Source: Glycomyces arizonensis DSM 44726 (GTDB lineage: Bacteria; Actinomycetota; Actinomycetes; Mycobacteriales; Micromonosporaceae). From it: a stretch of DNA of 36,906 bases. The notes under the pieces were generated by a model. It was not told where the DNA came from. It saw only the letters and a program-made list of their open reading frames with translations, and did no database searches. The position numbers and the translations under genes were made by a program. This document shows, one piece after another, positions 30,509 through 36,906 of the stretch (within the stretch, counting starts at the first letter, position 1; each line of letters starts with the position of its first letter). The stretch covers positions 1-36,906 of the forward strand of contig NZ_AXWO01000038.1 of assembly GCF_000482705.1 (NCBI RefSeq). The letters are read 5' to 3'.

Positions 30509-30556
30509 TTGACTTGTGTAGTTGGTAACGTTACCTTGGCTGTTGGTAACGTTACC
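30509..30556 (+). promoter_or_regulatory. GH38 promoter with paired GGTAACGTTACC operators
   Basis: Plus strand: -35 TTGACT (30509-30514), 17-bp spacer, -10 TACCTT (30532-30537). Perfect palindromes lie at 30524-30535 (between -35 and -10) and 30545-30556 (start region), 21 bp apart. This is the mirror image of the importer promoter at 30236-30282, so both units should respond to the same LacI-type repressor. Confidence 0.8.
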
Positions 30557-30852
30557 TTGAAGCAAGTTCAGGCGGACACCATGATGAGTCGGAGCCCCGC
30601 TCGTACGGCGAACCGGCAGTCGACGCTCGCGGCACAGGGCGTCGCCGCACCACCGGCGGGCACCGTCATCCTCACCACCGCCGAACCCTCGGACCGAATC
30701 GAGAACTCTTCTCCATCAACCGGAATCCCAGCGAACGGTCACCCGACCAGCACACGTGACCGGGCACCGCGAACCGCCGTGGCCGGCACGCACAGGCCCG
30801 TCCCGGGCCCCGATACGACCACACGCACACAACCGGAAGAGAGTGCAGCACG
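30557..30852 (+). other. Long 5' leader of the GH38 gene
   Basis: About 300 nt between the predicted transcript start and the ATG. A frame starting at 30582 is open but its Thr/Arg/Pro-rich translation is not convincing, and no hairpin with an obvious riboswitch form was found by eye. Confidence 0.4.
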
Positions 30853-33800
30853 ATGCCGAAGACTTCACTGATCGCACGAGCGAAGGGCGCGCGCGAGGGT
30901 CTGCTCGACTCCTCGGCCCGCGCCTCGATCCCCTTGAGAGGAGGGGACATCGCCGTGGTCTGCGAGCCGCTGATCCGCCGCGGCGCCGACGGCGGCCGGC
31001 AGCGCGCGCTCCGTTTCGACCTGCCGCCCGCACTCGTCGACGCCGTCGGGCCGGCCGACATCGACGTCCGCGACGAGCGGGGAGCGGCGATCCCCGCCGA
31101 AGCCGCGCCCGGACCCGACGGAACGGTGCGCCTCCTCGTGCCGTGCTACGAGCAGGAGACGCCGGTGCGCATCCGCGTGCACCGCGGCGACCTGGACGCG
31201 GAGACCTCCCTCGTACTCGACGTCCCCCGCGAGTGGACCATCCACATCGTGCACCACTCGCACCTCGACATCGGCTACACCGACCCGCAGCCGCGCATCC
31301 GCGCCGAGCAGCGCTCCTACGTCGACTCGGCACTCGACCTGTGCCGCGCCACCGACGACTGGCCGCACGATGTCCAGTTCCGCTGGACCGTCGAGTCCCG
31401 GTGGGTGGTGGACCAGTGGATGCAGACCCGACCGCGCGAACGCGTCGAGGAGCTCATGCGCCGGATCCGCGAGGGCCGCATCGAGTTGTCGGCGCTGCCG
31501 TTCAACACGCACCTCGACACGTGCTCCACCGATGAGCTGCACGAAATGCTGCGGCCCACCTTGGAGCTGCGGGAACGCTACTCGGTCGAGCTCCCGAGCG
31601 CGATGCAGACCGACGTCCCCGGCCAGCCGGTCGGCCTGCCGCACGCGTTGCAGGAGGCAGGGGTCCGCTACCTCTCGGTGGCGCACAACTGGGCCGGCCG
31701 CTCGATGCCGCACCACCACGGCGGTGACGACCTGCCGCGGCTGTTCCGGTGGCGGTCTCCGTCGGGGGCGGAGGTGCTCGTGTGGATGACCGACAGCCCG
31801 CACGGTGCCGCGTACATGGAGGGCCCGAATGTGGGCCTTCACCAGTCCTACGAAGAGGTGGACCTGCTGCTGCCGTCCTACCTGTACTCGCTGGCGAACA
31901 ACCCGTACCCCTTCCCGCCGGGGACCTTCGGCTGGCACGGCGACCCGGTCTCCGATCGCAAGCCCTACCCGTGGGACGTGCTGCATCTGCGCACCCAGGG
32001 GCACGGCGGCGACAACGGCCCCGCGCGGCTGCGGGCGGCCTCGATCGCCAAGCAGTGGAACGAGACGTGGGAATGGCCGCATCTGATCACCTCCACCGGC
32101 CCGGCGTTCTTCGAGGACGCCGAGGCCCGGCTCGGCGATGAGATCCAGACCTTCGAGGGCGACTGGGGCGACTGGTGGGTCGAGGGAGTCGGCTCCGCGG
32201 CGCTGCAGCAGTCCATCGTCCGCGACGCGCAGACACGGGTGACCGACGCCCAGTTCGTCTCCAGGGCGGGACGGCTGCTCGGCATCGACCGGGATGACGA
32301 GGCCGAATCGCAGGCGGACGAGCGGCAGCTCGCGGACGGCTGCTACCGGGCGATCTCGCTGTTCAACGAGCACACGTGGGGCGCGGGCGACTCGTGGCGC
32401 CACTCGGACCACGGCTGGGCCTCCGGCGGACTCCAATGGCAGTGGAAGGGCTCTCGCGCGACCGACGCCGAGGAGCTCACCCGGGAGTTCCTCGAGAAGG
32501 CGACGGCGGAGCTGGCGGACCGCGTGGCATCCGATCCTTCGGCCCTGCAGTCCATCGTCGTGCTCAACCCGCAGACGCAGGCGAGCAGCACCACCGCGTC
32601 GTTCCTGCTGCGCGAGGCGATCGTCCCGATGGACCAGGACATCGTCGTGGTCGACGCCCGCACGGGAGAGCGGCTCGCGCACACCGAGACCGGGCAGACG
32701 AACTTCACGTTCCGCGAAGCGGGTCGATGGGTGCGCGTGAGCGTGCCGGACATTCCCGGGCTCGGCTACGTGCGGCTCGACGTCCGCGCCGCGGACGCCC
32801 CCGGCCCCGAGGACGATGCGGGGCCGACCCGGATCGGCGGCGACGCCACCGCGCCGGTCCTCAAGAACGAGTACCTGCGCGTGGAGTACGACACCGTCCG
32901 CTCCTGCATCGCCTCGATCATCGACCGCACGACCGGGCGCGAACTCGTGAACAAGGACTCGGTGGTCGGATTCGACCAGTACATCTACGACGAGTACACC
33001 TCGGCCGGCGGCTTCAACCACCAGTCCAACAGGACGTCGACCAGCACGAAGCTGGAGCTGCTGGGCAGCCGGGGCGTCGCACGCCAGTCCGTCGTCCTGG
33101 AGGCGGCCGACGACGGCGTCGAGCAGCGTCTGGTCCTCGAGTTCTCCGCACCCGGCGTCGATCGGGCCTGGACGACCTTGCGGCTGCGGCGAGGCGAGAG
33201 CCTGCTGCGGATCGAGCACCGCTTGGACAAACCCGCGACCCGCACCAAGGAGAGCGCCTACTTCGCCTTCCCCTTCGCCGTGTCGGAACCGGAGGTGCGG
33301 TATGAGATCACCGGAGGGGTCACCGGCGACGGGCTACCGCATGTGCCGGGGGCACCTCAGCACATGCGCGCGATCAGGCACTGGGTCAGCCTGGACTCCG
33401 CCGAGGACGGCTCGGTCGCGTGGGTGACGCGGAACGCGCCGCTGGTGGAGCCCGAGGTGATCGCGCTGCCGTACGCGCCGTTCCCGGACAGCACCTCCCC
33501 GCGGGAACCGGGGACGGTGTACTCGTGGGCGCACAACAACGTGTGGGACACGAACTTCCCGATCGAGCAGGCATTCGAGACCACCTTCGAGTACGCGGTC
33601 GGGGTGCCTGGCGCCAGTGGCCGGACGGGTGCCGCCCTGGGTGCGGCGACCGCTGCGAGCGTCGTCCATCCGCCGGTGGTCGTGCCCGCGCACGGCGGCG
33701 CCGACGCGCTGGAGGTGCCCGCGCAGGGCGAGCTCGTCAGGCTCGAGGCCGAGGAGCCCGCGGACCAGGCGGTGCAGGTGGTCGCGGTCTCGGCGGGCAA

Positions 33801-34002
33801 GGACGGCGACGTACTCGTGAAGCTGCAGTCCTTCTCGGCGGAGCCGACCACGGTCCGGCTGTCGCTGCCCGGCATCGGGCTCGGCACGGCGCGGTTGACC
33901 TCGTATCTCGAGAACGGGGGCGAGGAGTTGCGGGTCCAGGATGGTGCCGCGCGCATCTCCCTCCCGCCTTGGGGCGTCAAGGCGGTTGCCCTGACGCCGT
34001 GA
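30853..34002 (+). CDS. GH38 alpha-mannosidase-like glycoside hydrolase
   Basis: A 1049-aa cytoplasmic enzyme (no signal peptide). The N-terminal catalytic domain carries the zinc motif HIVHHSHLDIGYTD (His137, Asp139), a candidate nucleophile Asp254 in SAMQTDVPGQP, and RTQGHGGDNG with a further metal-binding His. These correspond to the HxD, nucleophile and His positions of family 38, which removes alpha-mannosyl residues with retention. Large C-terminal beta-domains follow (FNEHTWGAGDSWRHSDHGWA; VLKNEYLRVEYD; the end VSLPPWGVKAV-like). The first 125 aa form an extra beta-rich domain. GGAAGAGAG is 10 nt before the ATG. It shares operators with the divergent importer and is likely the intracellular hydrolase for the imported glycan. 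Exact linkage specificity is not predictable. Confidence 0.83.
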   Translation: MPKTSLIARAKGAREGLLDSSARASIPLRGGDIAVVCEPLIRRGADGGRQRALRFDLPPALVDAVGPADIDVRDERGAAIPAEAAPGPDGTVRLLVPCYEQETPVRIRVHRGDLDAETSLVLDVPREWTIHIVHHSHLDIGYTDPQPRIRAEQRSYVDSALDLCRATDDWPHDVQFRWTVESRWVVDQWMQTRPRERVEELMRRIREGRIELSALPFNTHLDTCSTDELHEMLRPTLELRERYSVELPSAMQTDVPGQPVGLPHALQEAGVRYLSVAHNWAGRSMPHHHGGDDLPRLFRWRSPSGAEVLVWMTDSPHGAAYMEGPNVGLHQSYEEVDLLLPSYLYSLANNPYPFPPGTFGWHGDPVSDRKPYPWDVLHLRTQGHGGDNGPARLRAASIAKQWNETWEWPHLITSTGPAFFEDAEARLGDEIQTFEGDWGDWWVEGVGSAALQQSIVRDAQTRVTDAQFVSRAGRLLGIDRDDEAESQADERQLADGCYRAISLFNEHTWGAGDSWRHSDHGWASGGLQWQWKGSRATDAEELTREFLEKATAELADRVASDPSALQSIVVLNPQTQASSTTASFLLREAIVPMDQDIVVVDARTGERLAHTETGQTNFTFREAGRWVRVSVPDIPGLGYVRLDVRAADAPGPEDDAGPTRIGGDATAPVLKNEYLRVEYDTVRSCIASIIDRTTGRELVNKDSVVGFDQYIYDEYTSAGGFNHQSNRTSTSTKLELLGSRGVARQSVVLEAADDGVEQRLVLEFSAPGVDRAWTTLRLRRGESLLRIEHRLDKPATRTKESAYFAFPFAVSEPEVRYEITGGVTGDGLPHVPGAPQHMRAIRHWVSLDSAEDGSVAWVTRNAPLVEPEVIALPYAPFPDSTSPREPGTVYSWAHNNVWDTNFPIEQAFETTFEYAVGVPGASGRTGAALGAATAASVVHPPVVVPAHGGADALEVPAQGELVRLEAEEPADQAVQVVAVSAGKDGDVLVKLQSFSAEPTTVRLSLPGIGLGTARLTSYLENGGEELRVQDGAARISLPPWGVKAVALTP

Positions 34003-34010
34003 CGGCACCG

Positions 34011-34051
34011 CTGTCCGATCCACACAGGCCGAGTCGGTGTGGATCGGACAG
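34011..34051 (+). terminator. Terminator after GH38
   Basis: A 15-bp perfect stem (CTGTCCGATCCACAC 34011-34025 with 34037-34051) and 11-nt loop start 8 nt after the stop codon. Confidence 0.82.
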
Positions 34052-34074
34052 TATGGACTGTTGCAGCCAGTGCA

Positions 34075-34455
34075 GTCGGGGGCGATCGCGTTGACCGTGG
34101 CGCCGCGGGCGGTCCATTCGCTGGCCGGTGTGCGGGTCAGTCCGGCGATGCCGATTTGGCTGAGGAGCTGTTGATGCCGCCTTGGAAGCTCAGGAGCGCG
34201 GCGGTGAAGACGACCGTGCCGCGGCCCCGTTCGAGCATGGACCGTCCGACCGCTCGGGCGAGGGCGAACTGGCTGGAGAGGTTGTCCCGGAGCACCTCGT
34301 CCCTGTATTCGTCGGGGTGCTCGGCGACGGGACGCGGCGGACGGCCCCGGCGTTGTTGACGAGGATGTCGACCGGTTCGGCGGCGAGGCCGGCGACGGCT
34401 CGGGGTCGTTGAAGTCGGCAGGCAGGGCCCGGAACGTGCGGCCGAGGGCGGTGAC
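34075..34455 (-). pseudogene. Frameshifted SDR oxidoreductase remnant (KduD / keto-deoxy-fuconate dehydrogenase type)
   Basis: Successive pieces of one short-chain dehydrogenase lie in different minus-strand frames: VTALGRTFRALPADFNDPE, then LVNNAG in a second frame, then EYRDEVLRDNLSSQFALARA and ERGRGTVVFTAALLSFQGG in a third, and finally IGIAGLTRTPASEWTARGAT and VNAIAPD back in the first. The catalytic Tyr-x-x-x-Lys segment between FQGGIN and GIAGLTR is damaged; only SSSAK is left. At least three frame changes make it non-functional. The intact family reduces or oxidises keto-deoxy sugar acids, matching the fuconate dehydratase nearby. The N-terminal nucleotide-binding Gly motif is missing. 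Confidence 0.75.
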
Positions 34456-34724
34456 GTGCCGCCCATCTCGTGGCCGATGGTCGCGGGCGTCTCGACCCGG
34501 GCGTCCATGTGTCCTGAGAGGACGTAGAAGCCGGTGCCGCGGAACCCGTTGTAGGCCACGGCGATCTGCACCTGACCCGGCCCCCGCCGCGGCGATTCGG
34601 TCACTCCTACGGTCAGGGTGCGGTGCCCCGCGCAGCGAGCACGGCTCCTCCTCGCAGCGACTCGGTCGGTGATCGTTTGCGGACGCATCGCACACCGCTC
34701 GCGAATGCGCAATCGTTTGTTCAT
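34455..34724 (-). pseudogene. N-terminal fragment of a zinc-type (MDR) alcohol/polyol dehydrogenase
   Basis: The minus-strand frame encodes GPGQVQIAVAYNGFRGTGFYV, LSGHMDARVETPATIGHEMGG and nothing further of the enzyme. In intact members this region reads VGICGTDLHxLHGxMDARVxxPAVIGHEMSG; here the zinc-ligand Cys and the Asp of CGTD are replaced (FRGTG). It breaks off exactly where the SDR remnant begins, so two genes were joined by deletion. The frame is open from 34724 to 34137, but the combined product would be meaningless. It overlaps the operator region of the divergent LacI gene. Confidence 0.72.
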
Positions 34725-34747
34725 GGGTTTTCGCGATGGGTGATACT
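34671..34747 (+). promoter_or_regulatory. Promoter and operators of the second LacI gene
   Basis: CAATCGTTTG (34710-34719), CG-centred with one mismatch to a perfect palindrome, lies in the -35 region. A half-like copy GATCGTTTGC lies at 34671-34680. The -10 is GATACT (34742-34747), 6 nt before the ATG at 34754. The same motif precedes the L-fuconate dehydratase unit at 35826-35835. Confidence 0.68.
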
Positions 34748-34753
34748 GGTGGC

Positions 34754-35764
34754 ATGGTGAAACTCAGCGATGTGGCCGCACGAGCAGGCGTATCGGTGTC
34801 GGCGGTGTCCAGAGTGCTCTCGGGGGACCCGGCCGCGCGGCTGAGCGAGGCGACGCGCGAACGCGTCCGCCAGGCCGCCGTCGAGGTCGGCTACCACCCC
34901 AACTTCGCCGGGCGCGCGCTCAAGCTCGCCCGTACCGACGTCATCGCCCTCATCGTCCCCGACGTGACCAACGCACTGTTCTCCATGCTCGTCCAAGGGG
35001 TGGAGGACGAGGCGGTCGCACGTGGATGCGTGATGCTGCTGGCCCGCAGCGAGGACATGCAGCCGGGCGGGACGATGTTCGACCGCCTGGTCGGGGAGGG
35101 CCGCGTCGACGGCATCGTCCTCCAGCCCCGCGACGGAACCGACCCGGCCGAGCTGGCCGAGACCGTGGGGATGCGCGCGCCGCTGGTCACCATCCACCAG
35201 CCGATCCCGGGCGCGAGCTCAGTGGTCGTCCCCGACGCGCTCGCCACCCGCACCGCCGTCGAGCACCTGGCCTCCGCGGGGCACCGCAGGATCGGCTTCG
35301 CGGGCGGACTGGCCGCCTCGCCGAGCGCACGCCGCCGCGCCGAAGGCTTCCGGGAGGCGGTGGCGAGGGCGGGCCTCGACGACGATCCGGCTCTGATGAC
35401 CTGGCGCGGCTACCAAGAGGGGGACGGACGGGCCGCCGTGGCCGAGCTGCTCGCACTCCCCGAGCCGCCCACCGGCCTGGTCGTGGCCAACGTCAACGCC
35501 GCGGTAGGAGCACTCGCCCAGGCCAGGACCCAAGGGCGCGCCGTCCCCGAAGACCTGTCGGTGGTCGCCGTGCACGACGCGAAGACCGCCGAGCACACCT
35601 GGCCGCCGCTCACCTGCGTGCGCATGCCGCTGTACGAACTCGGGCGCGCCGCCGTCGCCGCCTTGTTCGATGTCATCGCGGGCGGCCCCGTCGAACGCCG
35701 GGCCGTCGAGTCGCCCCCGCCGGAACTCGTCGTCCGCGAGTCCACCGCCGTCCGCGGTTCCTGA
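34754..35764 (+). CDS. LacI-family transcriptional regulator (putative L-fucose/deoxy-sugar regulator)
   Basis: A 336-aa LacI/GalR protein. The HTH and hinge are VKLSDVAARAGVSVSAVSRVLSG and RVRQAAVEVGYHPNFAGRALK; the sensor domain shows DVIALIVPDVTNALFSMLVQG, RVDGIVLQPRDG, SAGHRRIGFAGG and LSVVAVHDAKTAEHTWPPLT. The ATG at 34754 is used because it fits the family N-terminus, has no Shine-Dalgarno and lies 6 nt after GATACT (leaderless type); ATG 34736 is an upstream alternative. CAATCGTTTG sites at its promoter and at the following unit suggest autoregulation and control of the fuconate dehydratase. Between it and that gene lies a hairpin at 35764-35810. Confidence 0.9.
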   Translation: MVKLSDVAARAGVSVSAVSRVLSGDPAARLSEATRERVRQAAVEVGYHPNFAGRALKLARTDVIALIVPDVTNALFSMLVQGVEDEAVARGCVMLLARSEDMQPGGTMFDRLVGEGRVDGIVLQPRDGTDPAELAETVGMRAPLVTIHQPIPGASSVVVPDALATRTAVEHLASAGHRRIGFAGGLAASPSARRRAEGFREAVARAGLDDDPALMTWRGYQEGDGRAAVAELLALPEPPTGLVVANVNAAVGALAQARTQGRAVPEDLSVVAVHDAKTAEHTWPPLTCVRMPLYELGRAAVAALFDVIAGGPVERRAVESPPPELVVRESTAVRGS

Positions 35765-35810
35765 GCGGCCCTTCGGGCACCCGCCGCCTGCGCGCGGCCG
35801 GAGGGCCGCT
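35764..35810 (+). terminator. Possible terminator of the second LacI gene
   Basis: AGCGGCCCT (35764-35772) pairs with AGGGCCGCT (35802-35810) around a 29-nt GC-rich loop that can pair further. It begins at the last base of the stop codon. Confidence 0.5.
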
Positions 35811-35825
35811 ATCGTCATCGATGAT

Positions 35826-35835
35826 CAATCGTTTG
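35826..35835 (+). promoter_or_regulatory. CAATCGTTTG operator before the AKR stub / fuconate dehydratase
   Basis: The decamer is identical to the site at 34710-34719. It lies 20 nt before GTG 35855, downstream of a -10-like TATCGT (35810-35815), where a bound LacI protein would block initiation. Confidence 0.65.
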
Positions 35836-35854
35836 CGCAACTGGAGGCGCGCCC

Positions 35855-36109
35855 GTGAGCACCCGGCGAACCGCGACCGGCGTCCCGCTGACCGAGCTGG
35901 GCCCCGGCGCCTCGCAGCTGGGCGACCTCGACCGCGTGCCCACCGACGAGGAGGCGGCCTCGGCCCTCGACGCCGCGTTCGCCGCCGGGATCGCCTGCCT
36001 CCACGACCCCGACGACCACTGGGAGCAGGCGTCCGAGGATCGCGGCCGCGGGCGTCCCCTCCCCACCAGTCCCCTCCCCACCACCCGCAACCGAACCGCA
36101 AGGAGCCCC
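35855..36109 (+). pseudogene. Aldo/keto reductase N-terminal stub, in frame with the fuconate dehydratase
   Basis: GTG 35855, with GGAGG 8 nt upstream, begins 85 codons that read [20 protein letters not shown] and [21 protein letters not shown]. This resembles the first strand and helix of L-fucose/D-threo-aldose 1-dehydrogenases. Where intact enzymes have the active site FDTAPHYG it reads [10 protein letters not shown], and no more of the barrel follows, so it is a deletion remnant. The frame has no stop and continues into the dehydratase ATG at 36110. It may be translated as a fused N-terminal extension, or serve only as leader. Confidence 0.65.
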
Positions 36110-36906
36110 ATGAGGACCATCGTCGCAGCCGAAGCCCACGACCTCCGCTTCCCGACCTCGCTGAGCATGGACGGCTCGGACGCGATGAACGGGGACGGCG
36201 ACTACTCCGCCGCCTACATCGTGCTGCGCACCGACGACCCCGAGCTGTCCGGATACGGCTTCACCTTCACCATCGGCCGCGGCAACGACATCGTCACCGC
36301 CGCCGCCCTCCAGCGCGCCACGCACCTCGTCGCACGCGACGTGGAGACGATCGTGAGCGACCCGGGCGCGCTCTACCGGGAGTTCCAATCCGACTCGCAG
36401 ATGCGCTGGCTCGGACCGGAGAAGGGGGTCGTCCACATCGCCCTCGCCGCGGTCATGAACGCCGTATGGGACCTCGCCGCACGCGCCGCGGGCAAACCGC
36501 TGTGGCGGCTGCTGTGCGACATGACCCCCGAACAACTCGTGGACGCCGCCGACCTGCGCTACCTCTCCGACGCCCTCACCCGCGACGAAGCGCTGGCGAT
36601 CCTGCGCGCCAAGGAACCCACGCGCGCGGACCGCGTCGCCGAGCTCGAAGCGCGCGGCGGGTACCCGTGCTACACCACCAGCGCCGGATGGCTCGGCTAC
36701 AGCGACGACAAGCTGCGCCGCCTCCTCCAGGAGGCCGTGGACTCCGGCTACCGGCACGTCAAGCTCAAAGTCGGCGCCGACCTGGACGACGACCGGCGGC
36801 GCCTGACGATCGCCAGGGAGATCATCGGTTGGGACGCCAAGCTCATGATCGACGCCAACCAGGTCTGGGACGTCCCCGAGGCCATCGAGTGGGTGCGGGC
36901 GCTCGC
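36110..36906 (+). CDS. L-fuconate dehydratase (enolase superfamily), 3'-truncated by window end
   Basis: The first 265 aa of an enolase-superfamily acid-sugar dehydratase. The capping domain shows [38 protein letters not shown] and [20 protein letters not shown], which I recognise as L-fuconate dehydratase type. The barrel begins with the HVKLKVG motif (KxK general base pair), and MIDANQ supplies the first magnesium-binding Asp. The enzyme converts L-fuconate to 2-keto-3-deoxy-L-fuconate in oxidative fucose breakdown. AAGGAG lies 5 nt before the ATG at 36110. Neighbouring remnants of an aldo/keto reductase and an SDR would have been the preceding and following pathway steps. The C-terminal part lies beyond the window. 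Confidence 0.85.
   Translation, partial: MRTIVAAEAHDLRFPTSLSMDGSDAMNGDGDYSAAYIVLRTDDPELSGYGFTFTIGRGNDIVTAAALQRATHLVARDVETIVSDPGALYREFQSDSQMRWLGPEKGVVHIALAAVMNAVWDLAARAAGKPLWRLLCDMTPEQLVDAADLRYLSDALTRDEALAILRAKEPTRADRVAELEARGGYPCYTTSAGWLGYSDDKLRRLLQEAVDSGYRHVKLKVGADLDDDRRRLTIAREIIGWDAKLMIDANQVWDVPEAIEWVRAL

Noticed and set aside
30263..30871. Short frames spanning the GGTAACGTTACC sites
   Set aside because: Their Asn/Val/Thr strings (GNVTN repeats) are translations of the palindromic operators, not genes.

Overview
This window is GC-rich, densely coded DNA from a high-GC Gram-positive bacterium (Actinomycetota). Support comes from strong third-position GC bias, many GTG starts, FadR/GntR, PaaX and LacI regulators, Tat-exported enzymes, CUT1 sugar ABC systems and several genes that look leaderless. 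I cannot name the genus. Polysaccharide-degrading filamentous or soil actinomycetes (Glycomyces, Micromonosporaceae and similar) fit best. No rRNA, tRNA or CRISPR was seen.

Layout. 1-424: 3' end of a secreted enzyme carrying a ricin-type CBM13. 553-1254: FadR-type GntR regulator with a promoter and dyad operator. 1340-2641 (-): secreted CE1 (acetylxylan/feruloyl esterase or PHB-depolymerase type) esterase with a CBM2. 2970-5368: PaaX-family repressor and an acyl-CoA ligase. 5425-8374: GH39 beta-xylosidase (-) divergent from a LacI regulator. 8816-11557: Tat-secreted GH127 beta-L-arabinofuranosidase-like enzyme with two beta-trefoils. 11617-16058 (-): solute-binding lipoprotein, two permeases and a YesL/DUF624 membrane protein, an oligosaccharide importer. 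16752-17672 (-): secreted I36-M23 protein. 18101-20676 (-): Cys-type sulfatase followed by a formylglycine-generating enzyme. 20916-24160: small membrane protein, DUF4287 protein, HAD hydrolase, XRE regulator and aldo/keto reductase. 24153-24824 (-): orphan IS607-type serine recombinase. 25082-25558: unrecognised protein. 25872-29977 (-): second CUT1 importer with a HAD hydrolase as last gene. 30853-34002: GH38 alpha-mannosidase-like enzyme, divergent from that importer. 34075-36906: a partly decayed locus with L-fucose-type genes (broken MDR/SDR genes, a LacI regulator, an aldo/keto reductase stub and the 5' part of an L-fuconate dehydratase).

How it fits together. The window is mainly a plant or microbial glycan utilisation region: extracellular esterase and arabinofuranosidase, importers, intracellular GH39 and GH38 enzymes, a sulfatase with its maturase, and deoxy-sugar catabolism. 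Non-coding DNA suggests three sugar circuits. (a) Dyads built on CGAAA/TTTCG sit at GH39, its LacI gene, GH127 and the first importer, linking them as a putative xylan/arabinan regulon. (b) Paired GGTAACGTTACC palindromes form mirror-image promoters for the second importer and GH38; no gene for their regulator can be identified here. (c) CAATCGTTTG sites flank the second LacI gene and precede the L-fuconate dehydratase. A recurring theme is a -10 hexamer 6-7 nt before a start codon with no Shine-Dalgarno sequence, suggesting leaderless mRNAs. All functions are read from sequence motifs without database searches.
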